DNA from: Paraburkholderia phytofirmans PsJN
GTDB lineage: Bacteria > Pseudomonadota > Gammaproteobacteria > Burkholderiales > Burkholderiaceae
NCBI RefSeq assembly: GCF_000020125.1
Contig: NC_010676.1
Coordinates: 992,001-1,056,000, forward strand
Direction: 5' to 3'
Length of the DNA: 64,000 nt
Below are positions 37,024-45,438 of the stretch, one piece after another. Under the pieces are notes generated by a model, which was not told where the DNA came from, ran no database searches, and saw only the letters and a program-made list of their open reading frames with translations. Position 1 is the stretch's first letter. Each line of letters starts with the position of its first letter. The translations under genes were made by a program, and so were the position numbers.

Positions 37024-37656
37024 ATGAACGAACCGTTTTTGCGCCACGCGGGCGTGCCGTACTACACGCAATGGGGCAGTCCCGAGTGGGTCGGCCGGAT
37101 CGTCGAGCAGCATGGCGACCCGTGCGACGATCCCGGCTGGCAGCGCAGCGGCTTCTCCGACCCCGAGCGTTACCGCTTCTGGGCCAAGCGCCTGTGCGGC
37201 CTGACATGCCTCGAGTCGGCGCTCGACTATTGGCGCATCGACCACGCGCCGCGCGCCGCGCTGCTCGACGAAGCGTTGCGGCATGGCGTGTACCGCATGC
37301 GCGAGGATGGCGGCGTCGACGGCTTGATCTACCGGCCGTTTGCCGATTGGGTGGCCGGCGCGTTCGGCGTTCGGGTCGACGTGCTGCCGCAGGCGCCGCT
37401 CGAAGACATGGCCGCGCGCCTGAACGCCGACACGCTGGCAATCGTGTCCGTGAGCCCCGAGATCCGTTATCCCGACCGGCCCAATCAGCGCCAGGGCGGT
37501 CATCTGATCCTGCTGCACGGACGCGGTGGCGATGGCGTGTGGTTTCACAATCCCTCGGGCATCGCACCGCATCAGGCGGACGTGTATCTGCCGTTCGACA
37601 CCATGACGCGTTTCTACGCGGGACGCGGCATGACGCTCAGCCGGATCGCGCGTTAG
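37024..37656 (+). CDS. C39-like cysteine peptidase family protein
   Basis: 210 aa, no signal peptide. Papain-like order: Cys58 in LCGLTCLESALDYW, His160 in GGHLILLHGR and Asn176 in WFHNPSG, matching the C39 catalytic triad layout. Stand-alone C39-like proteins may trim peptides or act as acyl transferases. The leader before the ATG is C/A-rich with a duplicated CCAACCCCAA and no Shine-Dalgarno, so translation may depend on the preceding gene. Substrate unknown. Confidence 0.78.
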   Translation: MNEPFLRHAGVPYYTQWGSPEWVGRIVEQHGDPCDDPGWQRSGFSDPERYRFWAKRLCGLTCLESALDYWRIDHAPRAALLDEALRHGVYRMREDGGVDGLIYRPFADWVAGAFGVRVDVLPQAPLEDMAARLNADTLAIVSVSPEIRYPDRPNQRQGGHLILLHGRGGDGVWFHNPSGIAPHQADVYLPFDTMTRFYAGRGMTLSRIAR

Positions 37657-37755
37657 CCACGGCATGGCGTTTTTTGGGATCGCCCAGTGAGTGCATTGAT
37701 CGGGCCCGGTTTCTGCTGTATCGCCAGTACCGACTTTTGCGATCCCGGAACCGCC

Positions 37756-38007
37756 ATGAAACGAACCTACGCCCTGCTTGCCGCCAGCCTGATTGCGCTC
37801 GGCTCCGCTGCCACCTCGAACGCTGCCAGCCGTGACGAGCAGACCAAGGCCTGCCGTGGCGACGCCATGCATTTTTGCGCCGCCGACATTCCCAACGAAG
37901 ACAAGATTACCGCGTGCATGAAACAGCACGTCGACGAACTGAGCCCGGCGTGCCGCGCGATGTTCAAGGGTGGCAAGAAGGGAGGCGAGAAGAATACTTC
38001 GCAGTGA
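37756..38007 (+). CDS. Small Cys-rich periplasmic protein
   Basis: 83 aa. Signal peptide (MKRTYALLAASLIALGSAAT) then four Cys in the cysteine-rich-repeat pattern: KACRGDAMHFC and ACMKQHVDELSPACRAMF, as in bacterial cysteine-rich repeat proteins. The C-terminus is Lys/Gly-rich. Two disulfides are likely. Function unknown; probably monocistronic. Confidence 0.78.
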   Translation: MKRTYALLAASLIALGSAATSNAASRDEQTKACRGDAMHFCAADIPNEDKITACMKQHVDELSPACRAMFKGGKKGGEKNTSQ

Positions 38008-38271
38008 CAGTGACGGCGGCGTGGCTGATTTTCGGTTCGGCCACGCGTCATGTAAGGCTTTGTGCGCCACTTTGGCTTTGCGGTTAGCCCGGCTTCGATG
38101 TGCGAGCTTGCACGCGGCTGATAGGACTGTGCCGCGGCGAACCTCGACCGAGCGCTAAGCCGCCCCGAACCGCCACTAACACTCGCGGCTTATCGTCACG
38201 CATTCGCGATCCGGCCCCGCGGCGCGTCCGGCGTCGTAGAATCGCTTGTCATCGACTGCCGGAGCCGCCGC

Positions 38272-39378
38272 GTGCCTGATTCACCCAAGCCGGAGCCACG
38301 TCTGCCGCGCTTCCGTCTGCCGCGCCGCGCCCGCACGCCCTGGCAGGCGCCGCGCGCCCGCACGCTGTTCACGCGGCCGGCGGCGTCGCCGCAGCGCATG
38401 CTGCTGCATCGCGTCTATCTGGTGGTGGGCCTGTGCGTGCTCGCCTTCGCCGTGCTCTATTTCGATCGGGACGGGTTGCGCGATGCCAACCGCAAAGTCC
38501 TGGGCATCGTCGATCTGATGTACTTCACCATGGTGACGGTAGCCACCGTCGGTTACGGCGACATCGTGCCGGTGACCGCTCGCGCGCGCCTCATCGACGC
38601 TTTTTTCATCGTGCCGATCCGCATCGTCATCTGGTTCGTGTTTCTCGGCACCGCTTATCAGTTCGTCATTCAACGCGTCATCGAGGAATTCCGCATGAAA
38701 CGCCTGCAAAAGCAGTTGCGCGATCACGTCGTGATTTGCGGCTATGGATTGAGCGGTTCGGTCGCGGTGCGCGAGTTGCTGGAAAGCGGCTTCGCCGCGG
38801 AATCGATTGTCGTCATAGATCCGCAGCAGGCGGCGCTCGAAGCGGCCACGGCGCTGGGTGTAGCAGGCCTGCTCGGCGATCCGTCGCGCGAGGACCTGTT
38901 GCAGCAGGCGCAGGTGCAGATCGCCCGCGCGGTCATCATCGCCGTCACCGACGACGCCACCGCCATTCTGCTCACGCTGACTGTGCGCAGCGTCGCGCCG
39001 CAAACCAAGATCGTCGTGCGGATTCAGGAGCAGACCTATCAGCGCCAGTTGCGCCAGGCCGGGGCGAGCGTGATCGTCTCGTCGACCAAGATCGGCGGCT
39101 TGCTGCTTGCCGACGCGGTCGACAGCGAATACATCGTGCCTTTCGTGAACGATCTGTTGTCGGCGCGCGGCCGCGTCAACCTGGTCGAACGCCGGGCGAG
39201 CGCGCAGGAAGTCGGCCGCTGGAGCAATGCGCTGCCGGGCGCGGTGGTGGTGGGTCTCGTGCGCGCGGGGCGCGTGCTGTCGTTTTACGAAGACGAGCCG
39301 TGTCCGATCGAGGCGGGCGATCTGCTGATGCTGATCCAGTCGTCACGCCAGCCGAATGAAACGCCCGCCGTCTGCTAG
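38272..39378 (+). CDS. Potassium channel with TrkA-N (RCK) domain
   Basis: 368 aa. Two membrane segments (about 46-63 and 108-130) flank the selectivity filter TVGYGD (92-97), followed by a cytosolic RCK domain starting VVICGYGLSGSVAV (nucleotide-binding Rossmann fold) and a TrkA-C-like end. Ion flux would be gated by a ligand on the RCK ring. The start is GTG at 38272 with GGAG 7 nt upstream. The N-terminal 45 residues are basic and Pro-rich. Confidence 0.9.
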   Translation: MPDSPKPEPRLPRFRLPRRARTPWQAPRARTLFTRPAASPQRMLLHRVYLVVGLCVLAFAVLYFDRDGLRDANRKVLGIVDLMYFTMVTVATVGYGDIVPVTARARLIDAFFIVPIRIVIWFVFLGTAYQFVIQRVIEEFRMKRLQKQLRDHVVICGYGLSGSVAVRELLESGFAAESIVVIDPQQAALEAATALGVAGLLGDPSREDLLQQAQVQIARAVIIAVTDDATAILLTLTVRSVAPQTKIVVRIQEQTYQRQLRQAGASVIVSSTKIGGLLLADAVDSEYIVPFVNDLLSARGRVNLVERRASAQEVGRWSNALPGAVVVGLVRAGRVLSFYEDEPCPIEAGDLLMLIQSSRQPNETPAVC

Positions 39379-39423
39379 CCCATTCGAACTCAAACTTCTG
39401 CCAAAGACTGGAACGACCTGCCC

Positions 39424-40359
39424 ATGACCCACCCGACCACGCAGACTTTCGACGCCGCCGCGACCACGCGGCTGATTCCCTACGCCGCGCTCGTCGATGC
39501 ACTGAAGCGCGCGACGATCGACTACGCGCAGCGGCGCATCGCGAGTCCCGAGCGGCTCGTCGTGCCGCTCAACGAAGACGGCATCATGCTGTCGATGCCG
39601 GCCACTGCGCCCGATCTCGCGATCCACAAACTGGTCAACGTATGCCCGGCCAATCGCGCACGCGGCCTGCCGACCATCCACGGCAAGGTGATGGCGTTCG
39701 ATGCCGATACCGGCGAGACGCTCTTCATCCTTGACGGCCCGACCGTGACGGGACGCCGCACGGCGGCGATCTCGATGCTGGGCGTCGACACCTTTGCCGC
39801 CGCAACGCCGCGCGAATTCCTGCTGATCGGCACCGGCACGCAGGCACTGAACCATCTGGAGGCGATCGGCGAACTGTTTCCCAGCGCGCGCGTATGGGTG
39901 AAAGGCAGCGCGCCTGCGCGCGCCGAGGCGTTTTGCGCCGCGCATCAGGGCAAGGCGCATGATCTGCGGCCGCTGACGCAAGCCGGCGCCACGATCCCCG
40001 ACTCGGTCGATGTCGTGATCGCGCTGACCACGAGCAGGCAGCCGGTCTACGACGAAGCGGCACGCGCGGAGCGCCTCGTGATCGGCGTTGGCGCATTCAC
40101 GCCCGCCATGGTCGAGATAGGCGCGCGCACTCTCGGCGAAAGCGCGCTTTTCGTCGACGACGAAGCCGGCGCGCGCCATGAAGCGGGCGACTTCATTCAG
40201 GCGGGCGTCGACTGGGCTCAGGTCGGCGGCATCGCTTCAGTGCTCGACAATCCAGCGCTATTGCCGCAAAAAAAACCGATCGTATTTAAAACCGTCGGCT
40301 GCGCTGCATGGGATCTGGCGGCGTGCCGCGTGGCGCGCGAGTCCTTGTCAGGAGGTTGA
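39424..40359 (+). CDS. Ornithine cyclodeaminase/mu-crystallin family reductase
   Basis: 311 aa. Substrate-binding part with LAIHKLVNVCPANRARGLPT and GPTVTGRRTAAISMLG, then the NAD(P) fold EFLLIGTGTQALNHLEAI. The GPTVTGRRTAA wording and overall length fit the Delta1-pyrroline-2-carboxylate/Delta1-piperideine-2-carboxylate reductase branch better than true ornithine cyclodeaminase. It would reduce a cyclic imino acid to proline or pipecolate. No proline racemase genes are adjacent. Confidence 0.83.
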   Translation: MTHPTTQTFDAAATTRLIPYAALVDALKRATIDYAQRRIASPERLVVPLNEDGIMLSMPATAPDLAIHKLVNVCPANRARGLPTIHGKVMAFDADTGETLFILDGPTVTGRRTAAISMLGVDTFAAATPREFLLIGTGTQALNHLEAIGELFPSARVWVKGSAPARAEAFCAAHQGKAHDLRPLTQAGATIPDSVDVVIALTTSRQPVYDEAARAERLVIGVGAFTPAMVEIGARTLGESALFVDDEAGARHEAGDFIQAGVDWAQVGGIASVLDNPALLPQKKPIVFKTVGCAAWDLAACRVARESLSGG

Positions 40360-40422
40360 AGGCCTGGCGAAAAAGCGCATGTGAAAGGGCCGGTTGCGCG
40401 GCCTGCGAAGCCTGCTTTACAA

Positions 40423-40554
40423 CACCATAGGCGTGCCCGCCAACGCCGAAAAAGGTCCTGAAAACAGGCCTTTAGCACCTCAAGTTGGCATATTGCGCGA
40501 ACCTGCGGCGCATGTTGCCGTGCAAACAATCTCAAAACGTTGCACCATAGGCGT
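40423..40554. repeat. Direct repeat CACCATAGGCGT, two copies 120 bp apart
   Basis: Identical 12-mers at 40423-40434 and 40543-40554 upstream of zwf. The exact 120-bp distance and the absence of other similarity around them suggest a protein-binding site rather than a recent duplication. Confidence 0.5.
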
Positions 40555-40566
40555 TTGCCAGAAAAA

Positions 40567-40602
40567 GTGCCGGTCCGCCGGCACCGCGCTGCTGCTTTTT
40601 TT
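40567..40602 (+). terminator. Hairpin with T-tract ahead of zwf
   Basis: GTGCCGG and CCGGCAC form a 7-bp stem with a TCCG loop; a run of seven T follows after about 10 bp. It could end transcription from upstream or act as an attenuator in the zwf leader. The gap before the T-run weakens it as a classic terminator. Confidence 0.35.
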
Positions 40603-40662
40603 CTGCCCGCTTTTTTCTGCCCCTCACCGACGCCTTCTCCCTCACGACGCTGCGACCGCGCT

Positions 40663-42144
40663 ATGACGACCCAACACGCTTCTGCCACTCCCGACCTGCC
40701 GCTCGACATGATCATCTTCGGCGGTACCGGCGACCTGTCGTTTCGCAAGCTGCTGCCCGCGCTCTACATGGCGCACCTGCACTGCAATCTGCCGCCGAAC
40801 ACCCGCATTCTCACCATCGGCCGCAAGCCCTGGTCGCGTGAGGAGTACATCAACGAATTCATGGAGCTGAAGGCGAAGCCCTTCATTGAAAAGAAAGCGT
40901 TCGATGCCGGCGCCTGGGACAAATTTCTCGCGCTGTTCGAATACGTGCGCATGGACGTCGACTCGGTCGAAGATTATCAGCGCCTGAAAGAAGTGTCGCG
41001 CGAAGGCGTGCGCCGCGTGTTCTATCTCGCGACGTCGCCGGATCTGTTCACGAACATCTGCGACAACCTCTCCGCCGCGGGCTTGATCGACGCCAACTCG
41101 CGCGTCGTGCTCGAAAAGCCGCTGGGTCACGATCTGGCCTCCGCGCAGGAAATCAACACGGCGGTCGGCAAGCATTTCAGCGAAGCGCAGATCTACCGGA
41201 TCGACCACTACCTCGGCAAGGAAACCGTGCAGAACCTGATGGTGCTGCGCTTCGGCAATCCGATTTTCGGCCCATTGTGGCAGGCGCCGTATATCAAGAG
41301 CGTGCAGATCACGGTGGCGGAAACGGTCGGCGTGGGCACCCGCGCGGGCTTCTACGATAAGACCGGCGCGCTGCGCGACATGGTGCAGAACCACTTGCTG
41401 CAACTGCTGTGCATCGTCGCAATGGAGCCGCCGGTTTCGCTCGACCCGGACGCGGTGCGCGACGAGAAGCTCAAGGTGCTGCGTTCGCTGCGGCCCATGA
41501 CGCCCGAGGACATCGCGCGCGACACTGTGCGCGGCCAGTACACCGCGGGCGCCGTGGATGGCGAAGCGGTGAAGGGTTATCAGGAAGAAGACAACGTGCC
41601 GGCCGGCAGCCGCGCCGAAACCTTCGTCGCATTGCGCGCGCATATCAACAACTGGCGCTGGGCGCACGTGCCGTTTTTCCTGCGCACCGGCAAGCGGATG
41701 CAGAAGAAGGTGTCGGAGATCGTGATCGAATTCGCCGAACTGCCGTTCTCGATCTTTCCGAAGGGCGGGCGCAATTACGGCAATCGGCTGGTGATCCAGT
41801 TGCAGCCGGAAGAATCGATCCAGTTGCAGGTGCTCGCGAAAGAGCCGGGCAGCGGCATGCATATGCTGCCGGTGAATCTGAATCTGGATTTGCAGCAGGC
41901 CTTCACCGAGCGTCGCGCGGAAGCGTATGAGCGCTTGCTGATCGATGTGATTCGCGGACGCCTCACGCACTTCATGCGGCGCGACGAACTCGAAGCGGCA
42001 TGGGCGTGGGCCGAACCGATTCTGGAAGGCTGGGGCAAGTCGGGCGAAAAGCCGCGCGGTTATACGGCGGGCACGTTTGGACCGGCTGCTTCCACGGCGC
42101 TGATGGCGCGCGAAAATGCCGTGTGGGCGGAAGAGTCGCAATAA
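40663..42144 (+). CDS. zwf: Glucose-6-phosphate 1-dehydrogenase
   Basis: 493 aa. IIFGGTGDLSFRKLLPALY is the NADP-binding start (GxxGDL), VVLEKPLGHDLASA precedes the active-site signature RIDHYLGKE, and VPFFLRTGKRM and IVIQLQPEE-like segments follow in family order. It oxidises glucose-6-phosphate to 6-phosphogluconolactone, feeding the Entner-Doudoroff and pentose phosphate routes and making NADPH. No pgl, edd or eda gene is adjacent, so this may be a second copy. Ends at a strong terminator. Confidence 0.95.
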   Translation: MTTQHASATPDLPLDMIIFGGTGDLSFRKLLPALYMAHLHCNLPPNTRILTIGRKPWSREEYINEFMELKAKPFIEKKAFDAGAWDKFLALFEYVRMDVDSVEDYQRLKEVSREGVRRVFYLATSPDLFTNICDNLSAAGLIDANSRVVLEKPLGHDLASAQEINTAVGKHFSEAQIYRIDHYLGKETVQNLMVLRFGNPIFGPLWQAPYIKSVQITVAETVGVGTRAGFYDKTGALRDMVQNHLLQLLCIVAMEPPVSLDPDAVRDEKLKVLRSLRPMTPEDIARDTVRGQYTAGAVDGEAVKGYQEEDNVPAGSRAETFVALRAHINNWRWAHVPFFLRTGKRMQKKVSEIVIEFAELPFSIFPKGGRNYGNRLVIQLQPEESIQLQVLAKEPGSGMHMLPVNLNLDLQQAFTERRAEAYERLLIDVIRGRLTHFMRRDELEAAWAWAEPILEGWGKSGEKPRGYTAGTFGPAASTALMARENAVWAEESQ

Positions 42145-42169
42145 GCGTTGCTTTTTCAGTGCCAAACGG

Positions 42170-42196
42170 AAATGGCCCGCACATGCGGGCCATTTT
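42170..42196. terminator. Bidirectional terminator between zwf and tssL
   Basis: AAATGGCCCGCA and TGCGGGCCATTT form a 12-bp stem with a two-base centre, followed by T on the plus strand and by TTT on the minus strand. It lies between the convergent zwf and tssL genes and fits both. Confidence 0.85.
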
Positions 42197-42217
42197 CACT
42201 TATCGGTTCGCGCAGGC

Positions 42218-43000
42218 TTAGGGCAACGAAATCGTCAACGTAGCCGATTGCGGCCCGAGCTTGACCACCTGCGAATACGGCGCGAGCGAGCGCAAGGTCT
42301 GATCGCGCAGATAAGTATTCAGGCCGAGATAAGCCAGCAATCCCACCAGCGCGAACACCGCGCCGATCGACCACAGCGGCACCTCGCGTTTCAGACGGTG
42401 CGCGACCTGATCGGGCAACGGCCAATGCGGCGCAAACGGCGCGCGCTTGCCTTTCATATGCGCGATTTCATCGCCGATGCGCGCGGTCAGATACGCGAGC
42501 TTCTCCGGTCCTTCCAGCAGATACTTGCCCTGGAAGCCGAGCAGCAGGCACATGTGAAACACCTCGAGCGATTGCAAACGCGCCGCGCCTTGTGCGCGGC
42601 ATTCCTCGAGATACTGGAAAAACTTCTCGCCCGCCAGTTGCTCGCCGAACAGCACCAGTTGCAGCGGCCGGCGCTCCCATTCCGTGCGGATCCTGAAGGT
42701 GGACGACAGCACCGATTCGTCGATGGCCGCGCAGAACGCAAACTTCGACGCATAGACATCGTCCGCCGACGCATTGAGCTTCTTCGCGCCGCGTTCGAAG
42801 TCGCCGAGGAACTGCTGGATGCGCTGGCTGAACTCCTGCGCGTCGCCGGGTTCACGGCCGTTCTTCAACAGGAACAGCATGAAGAAACCGTCGTACAGCA
42901 AATCGAGCAGCGAACGAACCTGATAGGTCGGCTCGGTGATCGGTGCGGGCGTGGCGGTAGGCGTGCTGCTGCCGCCAAAGAGGGATGGCGCGTAGCTCAT
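42218..43000 (-). CDS. tssL: T6SS membrane complex protein TssL (DotU/IcmH)
   Basis: 260 aa. A cytosolic helical domain (LLDLLYDGFFMLFLLKNGRE, AFCAAIDESVLSS, LQSLEVFHMCLLLGFQGKYL) followed by one C-terminal membrane anchor (about residues 210-230) and a short periplasmic tail. This is the short TssL without a peptidoglycan-binding domain, which here may be supplied by the separate OmpA-like protein. The ATG overlaps the tssK stop (ATGA). Confidence 0.94.
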   Translation of the reverse strand: MSYAPSLFGGSSTPTATPAPITEPTYQVRSLLDLLYDGFFMLFLLKNGREPGDAQEFSQRIQQFLGDFERGAKKLNASADDVYASKFAFCAAIDESVLSSTFRIRTEWERRPLQLVLFGEQLAGEKFFQYLEECRAQGAARLQSLEVFHMCLLLGFQGKYLLEGPEKLAYLTARIGDEIAHMKGKRAPFAPHWPLPDQVAHRLKREVPLWSIGAVFALVGLLAYLGLNTYLRDQTLRSLAPYSQVVKLGPQSATLTISLP

Positions 43001-44343
43001 GATGTGACGGCGATCAGTTCGAGTTGAAGATCGTTGATGCCCGACGGCGCATAGATCATTGCCGATTGGGCCTGCAACATACGGTCATACAGCGCGCCAC
43101 GCGATTCGCAAGAGAAGTAGCACGCGCCCGGACGGACCGGAATGGCGGGCGGCACCTGCGGCGTGTAGACGAGCCGCACGCCCGGCATGGCCGAGAGCAC
43201 CAGCTTGTCGACGTCGTCCGGCGCGCCGACCTTGAAGCGCGCGGGCACGGCTTCCACGAGCTCGGCGGTCGGCATATCAGCCGACACCGCGATGTAGAAC
43301 ATGGTTTTGTCGTCGATCTTGCCTGAGTCGAGCCGGCCCGCATGGAACGACGGCCGCACTTCCTCGAGCGCGATCGCGAAGTAGCGCGTGGAGATCACGG
43401 TTTCGAGCAGATCGCGCAGGATCGTGTCGAGGCGCGCGAAGCCGGGCCCCGGATCGTCGTGCCGGTAAGCCGGCAAGTCGGACAGCGCGTAGCCCTTCGA
43501 AAACGTCATCAACTGGCCGGCGAGGCGCAGCAGTTCCTGGAACAGGCGTTCGGGATGCAGCGCCGAATGCTGGTACAGATGCGCGAGCGACGCGAATGCC
43601 GCACTCGCGGTATGCAGAAGCCAGAACGACGCGATGTCGCCGGAACGGAATTCGATGATGTTCTTGGTCGGCTCGCGGTGAAAACCGTATAACGCGTTGA
43701 CCTTGGCCTGCAGTGCGTCGATCAGCTGGCGCAGGCGCTGATGCAGGATCGGCGAGGCGTCGATTGCGAGGCAGGGCGGCACGAACGTATCGTCGATTTC
43801 GAAACCGCTCGTAGCGGTGCGGCGTACACGCACGAGCGGCACCGAGAGCAGTTGATCGCGCGGCTCGCTATGCGCGATCAACTTGACGCTGGTCTTCAGG
43901 AAGGTGATGTCGGCTTCGGCGGCGTCGGTGAAATGATCGGCCACCGGAGTCTGCTCGCTTACGTAACGCGACACGAAACCGGCGTTGCTGTCCTGTGCAT
44001 AGTTCGCGCCGGTTTCGCGCAGCGGATGCAGCGCAAGATAAAACGTGAATTCGTTGATGCCGTCGGGCAGCGTATCCAGCGCGATGGGCGGCGGCAGATC
44101 GTCGGCCTGCGGCGCGGAGTAGAGCGCGCCGTCGGGAAATACCAGTGAGAGTTCGCTCACGCGCAGCACGTTGCTGCCGAGCGCGTCGCGGTCGAAGCGC
44201 GCCGAGCGCACGCCCCAGTTATACGGCTGGATCGCCTGGATCGATTCGAACAGGCGCGCCTCATGATAAGCGTCCTGACGCTGAAAATGCTGCGGCCTCA
44301 AAAACAGGCCTTCCCCCCAGAGCACTTTTGCGGAATAACTCAT
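42997..44343 (-). CDS. tssK: T6SS baseplate protein TssK
   Basis: 448 aa. The start MSYSAKVLWGEGLFLRPQHF and QRQDAYHEARL are hallmark TssK sequence; later FYIAVSADMPTAELVEAVPA, the receptor-like C-terminal part, is present. TssK trimers link the TssEFG wedges to the membrane complex. The start at 44343 is favoured over 44379 because of this conserved beginning. Its last codon overlaps tssL. Confidence 0.95.
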   Translation of the reverse strand: MSYSAKVLWGEGLFLRPQHFQRQDAYHEARLFESIQAIQPYNWGVRSARFDRDALGSNVLRVSELSLVFPDGALYSAPQADDLPPPIALDTLPDGINEFTFYLALHPLRETGANYAQDSNAGFVSRYVSEQTPVADHFTDAAEADITFLKTSVKLIAHSEPRDQLLSVPLVRVRRTATSGFEIDDTFVPPCLAIDASPILHQRLRQLIDALQAKVNALYGFHREPTKNIIEFRSGDIASFWLLHTASAAFASLAHLYQHSALHPERLFQELLRLAGQLMTFSKGYALSDLPAYRHDDPGPGFARLDTILRDLLETVISTRYFAIALEEVRPSFHAGRLDSGKIDDKTMFYIAVSADMPTAELVEAVPARFKVGAPDDVDKLVLSAMPGVRLVYTPQVPPAIPVRPGACYFSCESRGALYDRMLQAQSAMIYAPSGINDLQLELIAVTS

Positions 44344-44451
44344 CTCAAACCTGTTATATGCGTTCAGCGTATGGCGCACCCGGAGATAACCGATTCGAGC
44401 GCCGCATTGTTAATTGTTTAGAAAATGTTAAATCGCATTTGACCGGCATCT

Positions 44452-45084
44452 TTATCCGCAGCTTACCGAAGAAAGCATATTCAGCGCTTGCGCGGGCAGT
44501 CCCTGGTCTGGCGGGATCACCGTGCCATTGGTCACCGTCATTGCACAGTTATGCAGGCCGATCATTATGCCGGATTTCTCCGACTTCGCCGGGTCGAAGG
44601 CAAATTTCCAGCGCTGCATTGCCGGATCGCGGAATAGCGCGACGATACCGAATGCCTGCGCTTCACGCGAGACTTTTTCGGTAACAACGTAGCGCTGGCC
44701 GGGGATCAGCGTTACTTCGCGCACGCCCAGCAAATCACCGCCCAGTATGGTCTTTTCCTTTGCCGGATCGGTAAATGCGTCGAATGGCGCCTGCTGGAAT
44801 GAAGTCGGGTCTTTCAGCACGTAAAGCCGTACTACCAGCGCCAATGGCCGTTTGTCATTCGCGGCATTCAGATTCGGTGCGGCATATAAGGTGAGACCGA
44901 CATTGCGCGGCGGTTTCTGGGCATCCGGCAGGTCCGGTTTGCCGAGGCCGCTTGCCTGCAAAGCCGCGTTGGCAGCGGCTCCGAGCACCGTCACGCCCGC
45001 TGCGCAGCCGCCCAGCAGCAGGCAGGCGGCCGCATTGGCAATCAATAACGATGCATAGCGAATAACATGCGAATTCATATACAT
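44452..45084 (-). CDS. tssJ: T6SS outer-membrane lipoprotein TssJ
   Basis: About 210 aa. Signal sequence with lipobox LLLGGC, then a transthyretin-like fold: LTLYAAPNLNAANDKRPLAL, VVRLYVLKDPTSFQQAPFDA and ILGGDLLGVREVTLIPGQRY. It anchors TssM to the outer membrane. Two Met codons (45084 and 45078) open the reading frame; the upstream one is listed. The C-terminal extension after LHNCAMTVTNG is longer than in minimal TssJ. Confidence 0.92.
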   Translation of the reverse strand: MYMNSHVIRYASLLIANAAACLLLGGCAAGVTVLGAAANAALQASGLGKPDLPDAQKPPRNVGLTLYAAPNLNAANDKRPLALVVRLYVLKDPTSFQQAPFDAFTDPAKEKTILGGDLLGVREVTLIPGQRYVVTEKVSREAQAFGIVALFRDPAMQRWKFAFDPAKSEKSGIMIGLHNCAMTVTNGTVIPPDQGLPAQALNMLSSVSCG

Positions 45085-45438
45085 CGACCGGCTCGGCGCC
45101 GTCCCCGTCAAAACACCAATAACGAAATCAATCCGGCCAATTTCAGCCAAGCAATGCCGCGTAATGCCGCTTTATGCAAAGCGCATGTAACTCAACATGT
45201 TGCAAGGTTGCGGCCGGCGAGTGGAAATTTTTTCCGGTAACCTGATTACTGCTATTGCAGCAGGAAACAATTTCTGCATGCTGCGATTAAATGATCCACA
45301 TGCATTTTTTTTGTGCAATCCTTCTTCACACGAAAGTTGAATTATCGAAAATTGGCCTGTACTATACCCGCGCACTTGAAGCAAAGCAAAACTCCGGTTT
45401 CTCCTTGAATTAAAAAATTCGCACGTCGGTGAAAAACG
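45085..45438. other. Divergent regulatory region of the T6SS cluster
   Basis: A 354-bp, unusually AT-rich gap between tssJ (minus) and the lipoprotein-tssBC operon (plus). It must carry both promoters. One sigma-70 candidate is listed; no convincing sigma-54 (-24/-12) element was found. No gene. Confidence 0.6.
45337..45365 (+). promoter_or_regulatory. Candidate sigma-70 promoter of the T6SS plus-strand operon
   Basis: TTGAAT, 17 bp, TACTAT. The implied leader to the ATG at 45439 is about 65 nt. Confidence 0.5.

Larger units (their letters stand above)
40360..40662 (+). other. zwf upstream region
   Basis: A 303-bp gap carrying a 12-bp direct repeat and a hairpin with T-tract (both listed separately). 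It should contain the zwf promoter; no unambiguous -35/-10 pair is seen. An open frame continuous with zwf extends to 40540 but its translation is not zwf-like. Confidence 0.4.

Noticed and set aside
38019..38046. 7-bp stem after the Cys-rich protein gene as a terminator
   Set aside because: The loop is 14 nt and no T-run follows, so the support is too weak.
35620..38070. 816-codon minus-strand open frame across the FAD oxidoreductase and peptidase genes
   Set aside because: It spans three real plus-strand genes with recognisable motifs; its own product is Arg/His-rich and lacks a ribosome-binding site.
45085..45438. Sigma-54 promoter for the T6SS operons
   Set aside because: Searched by eye for TGGCAC-N5-TTGC spacing on both strands; no convincing match was found.
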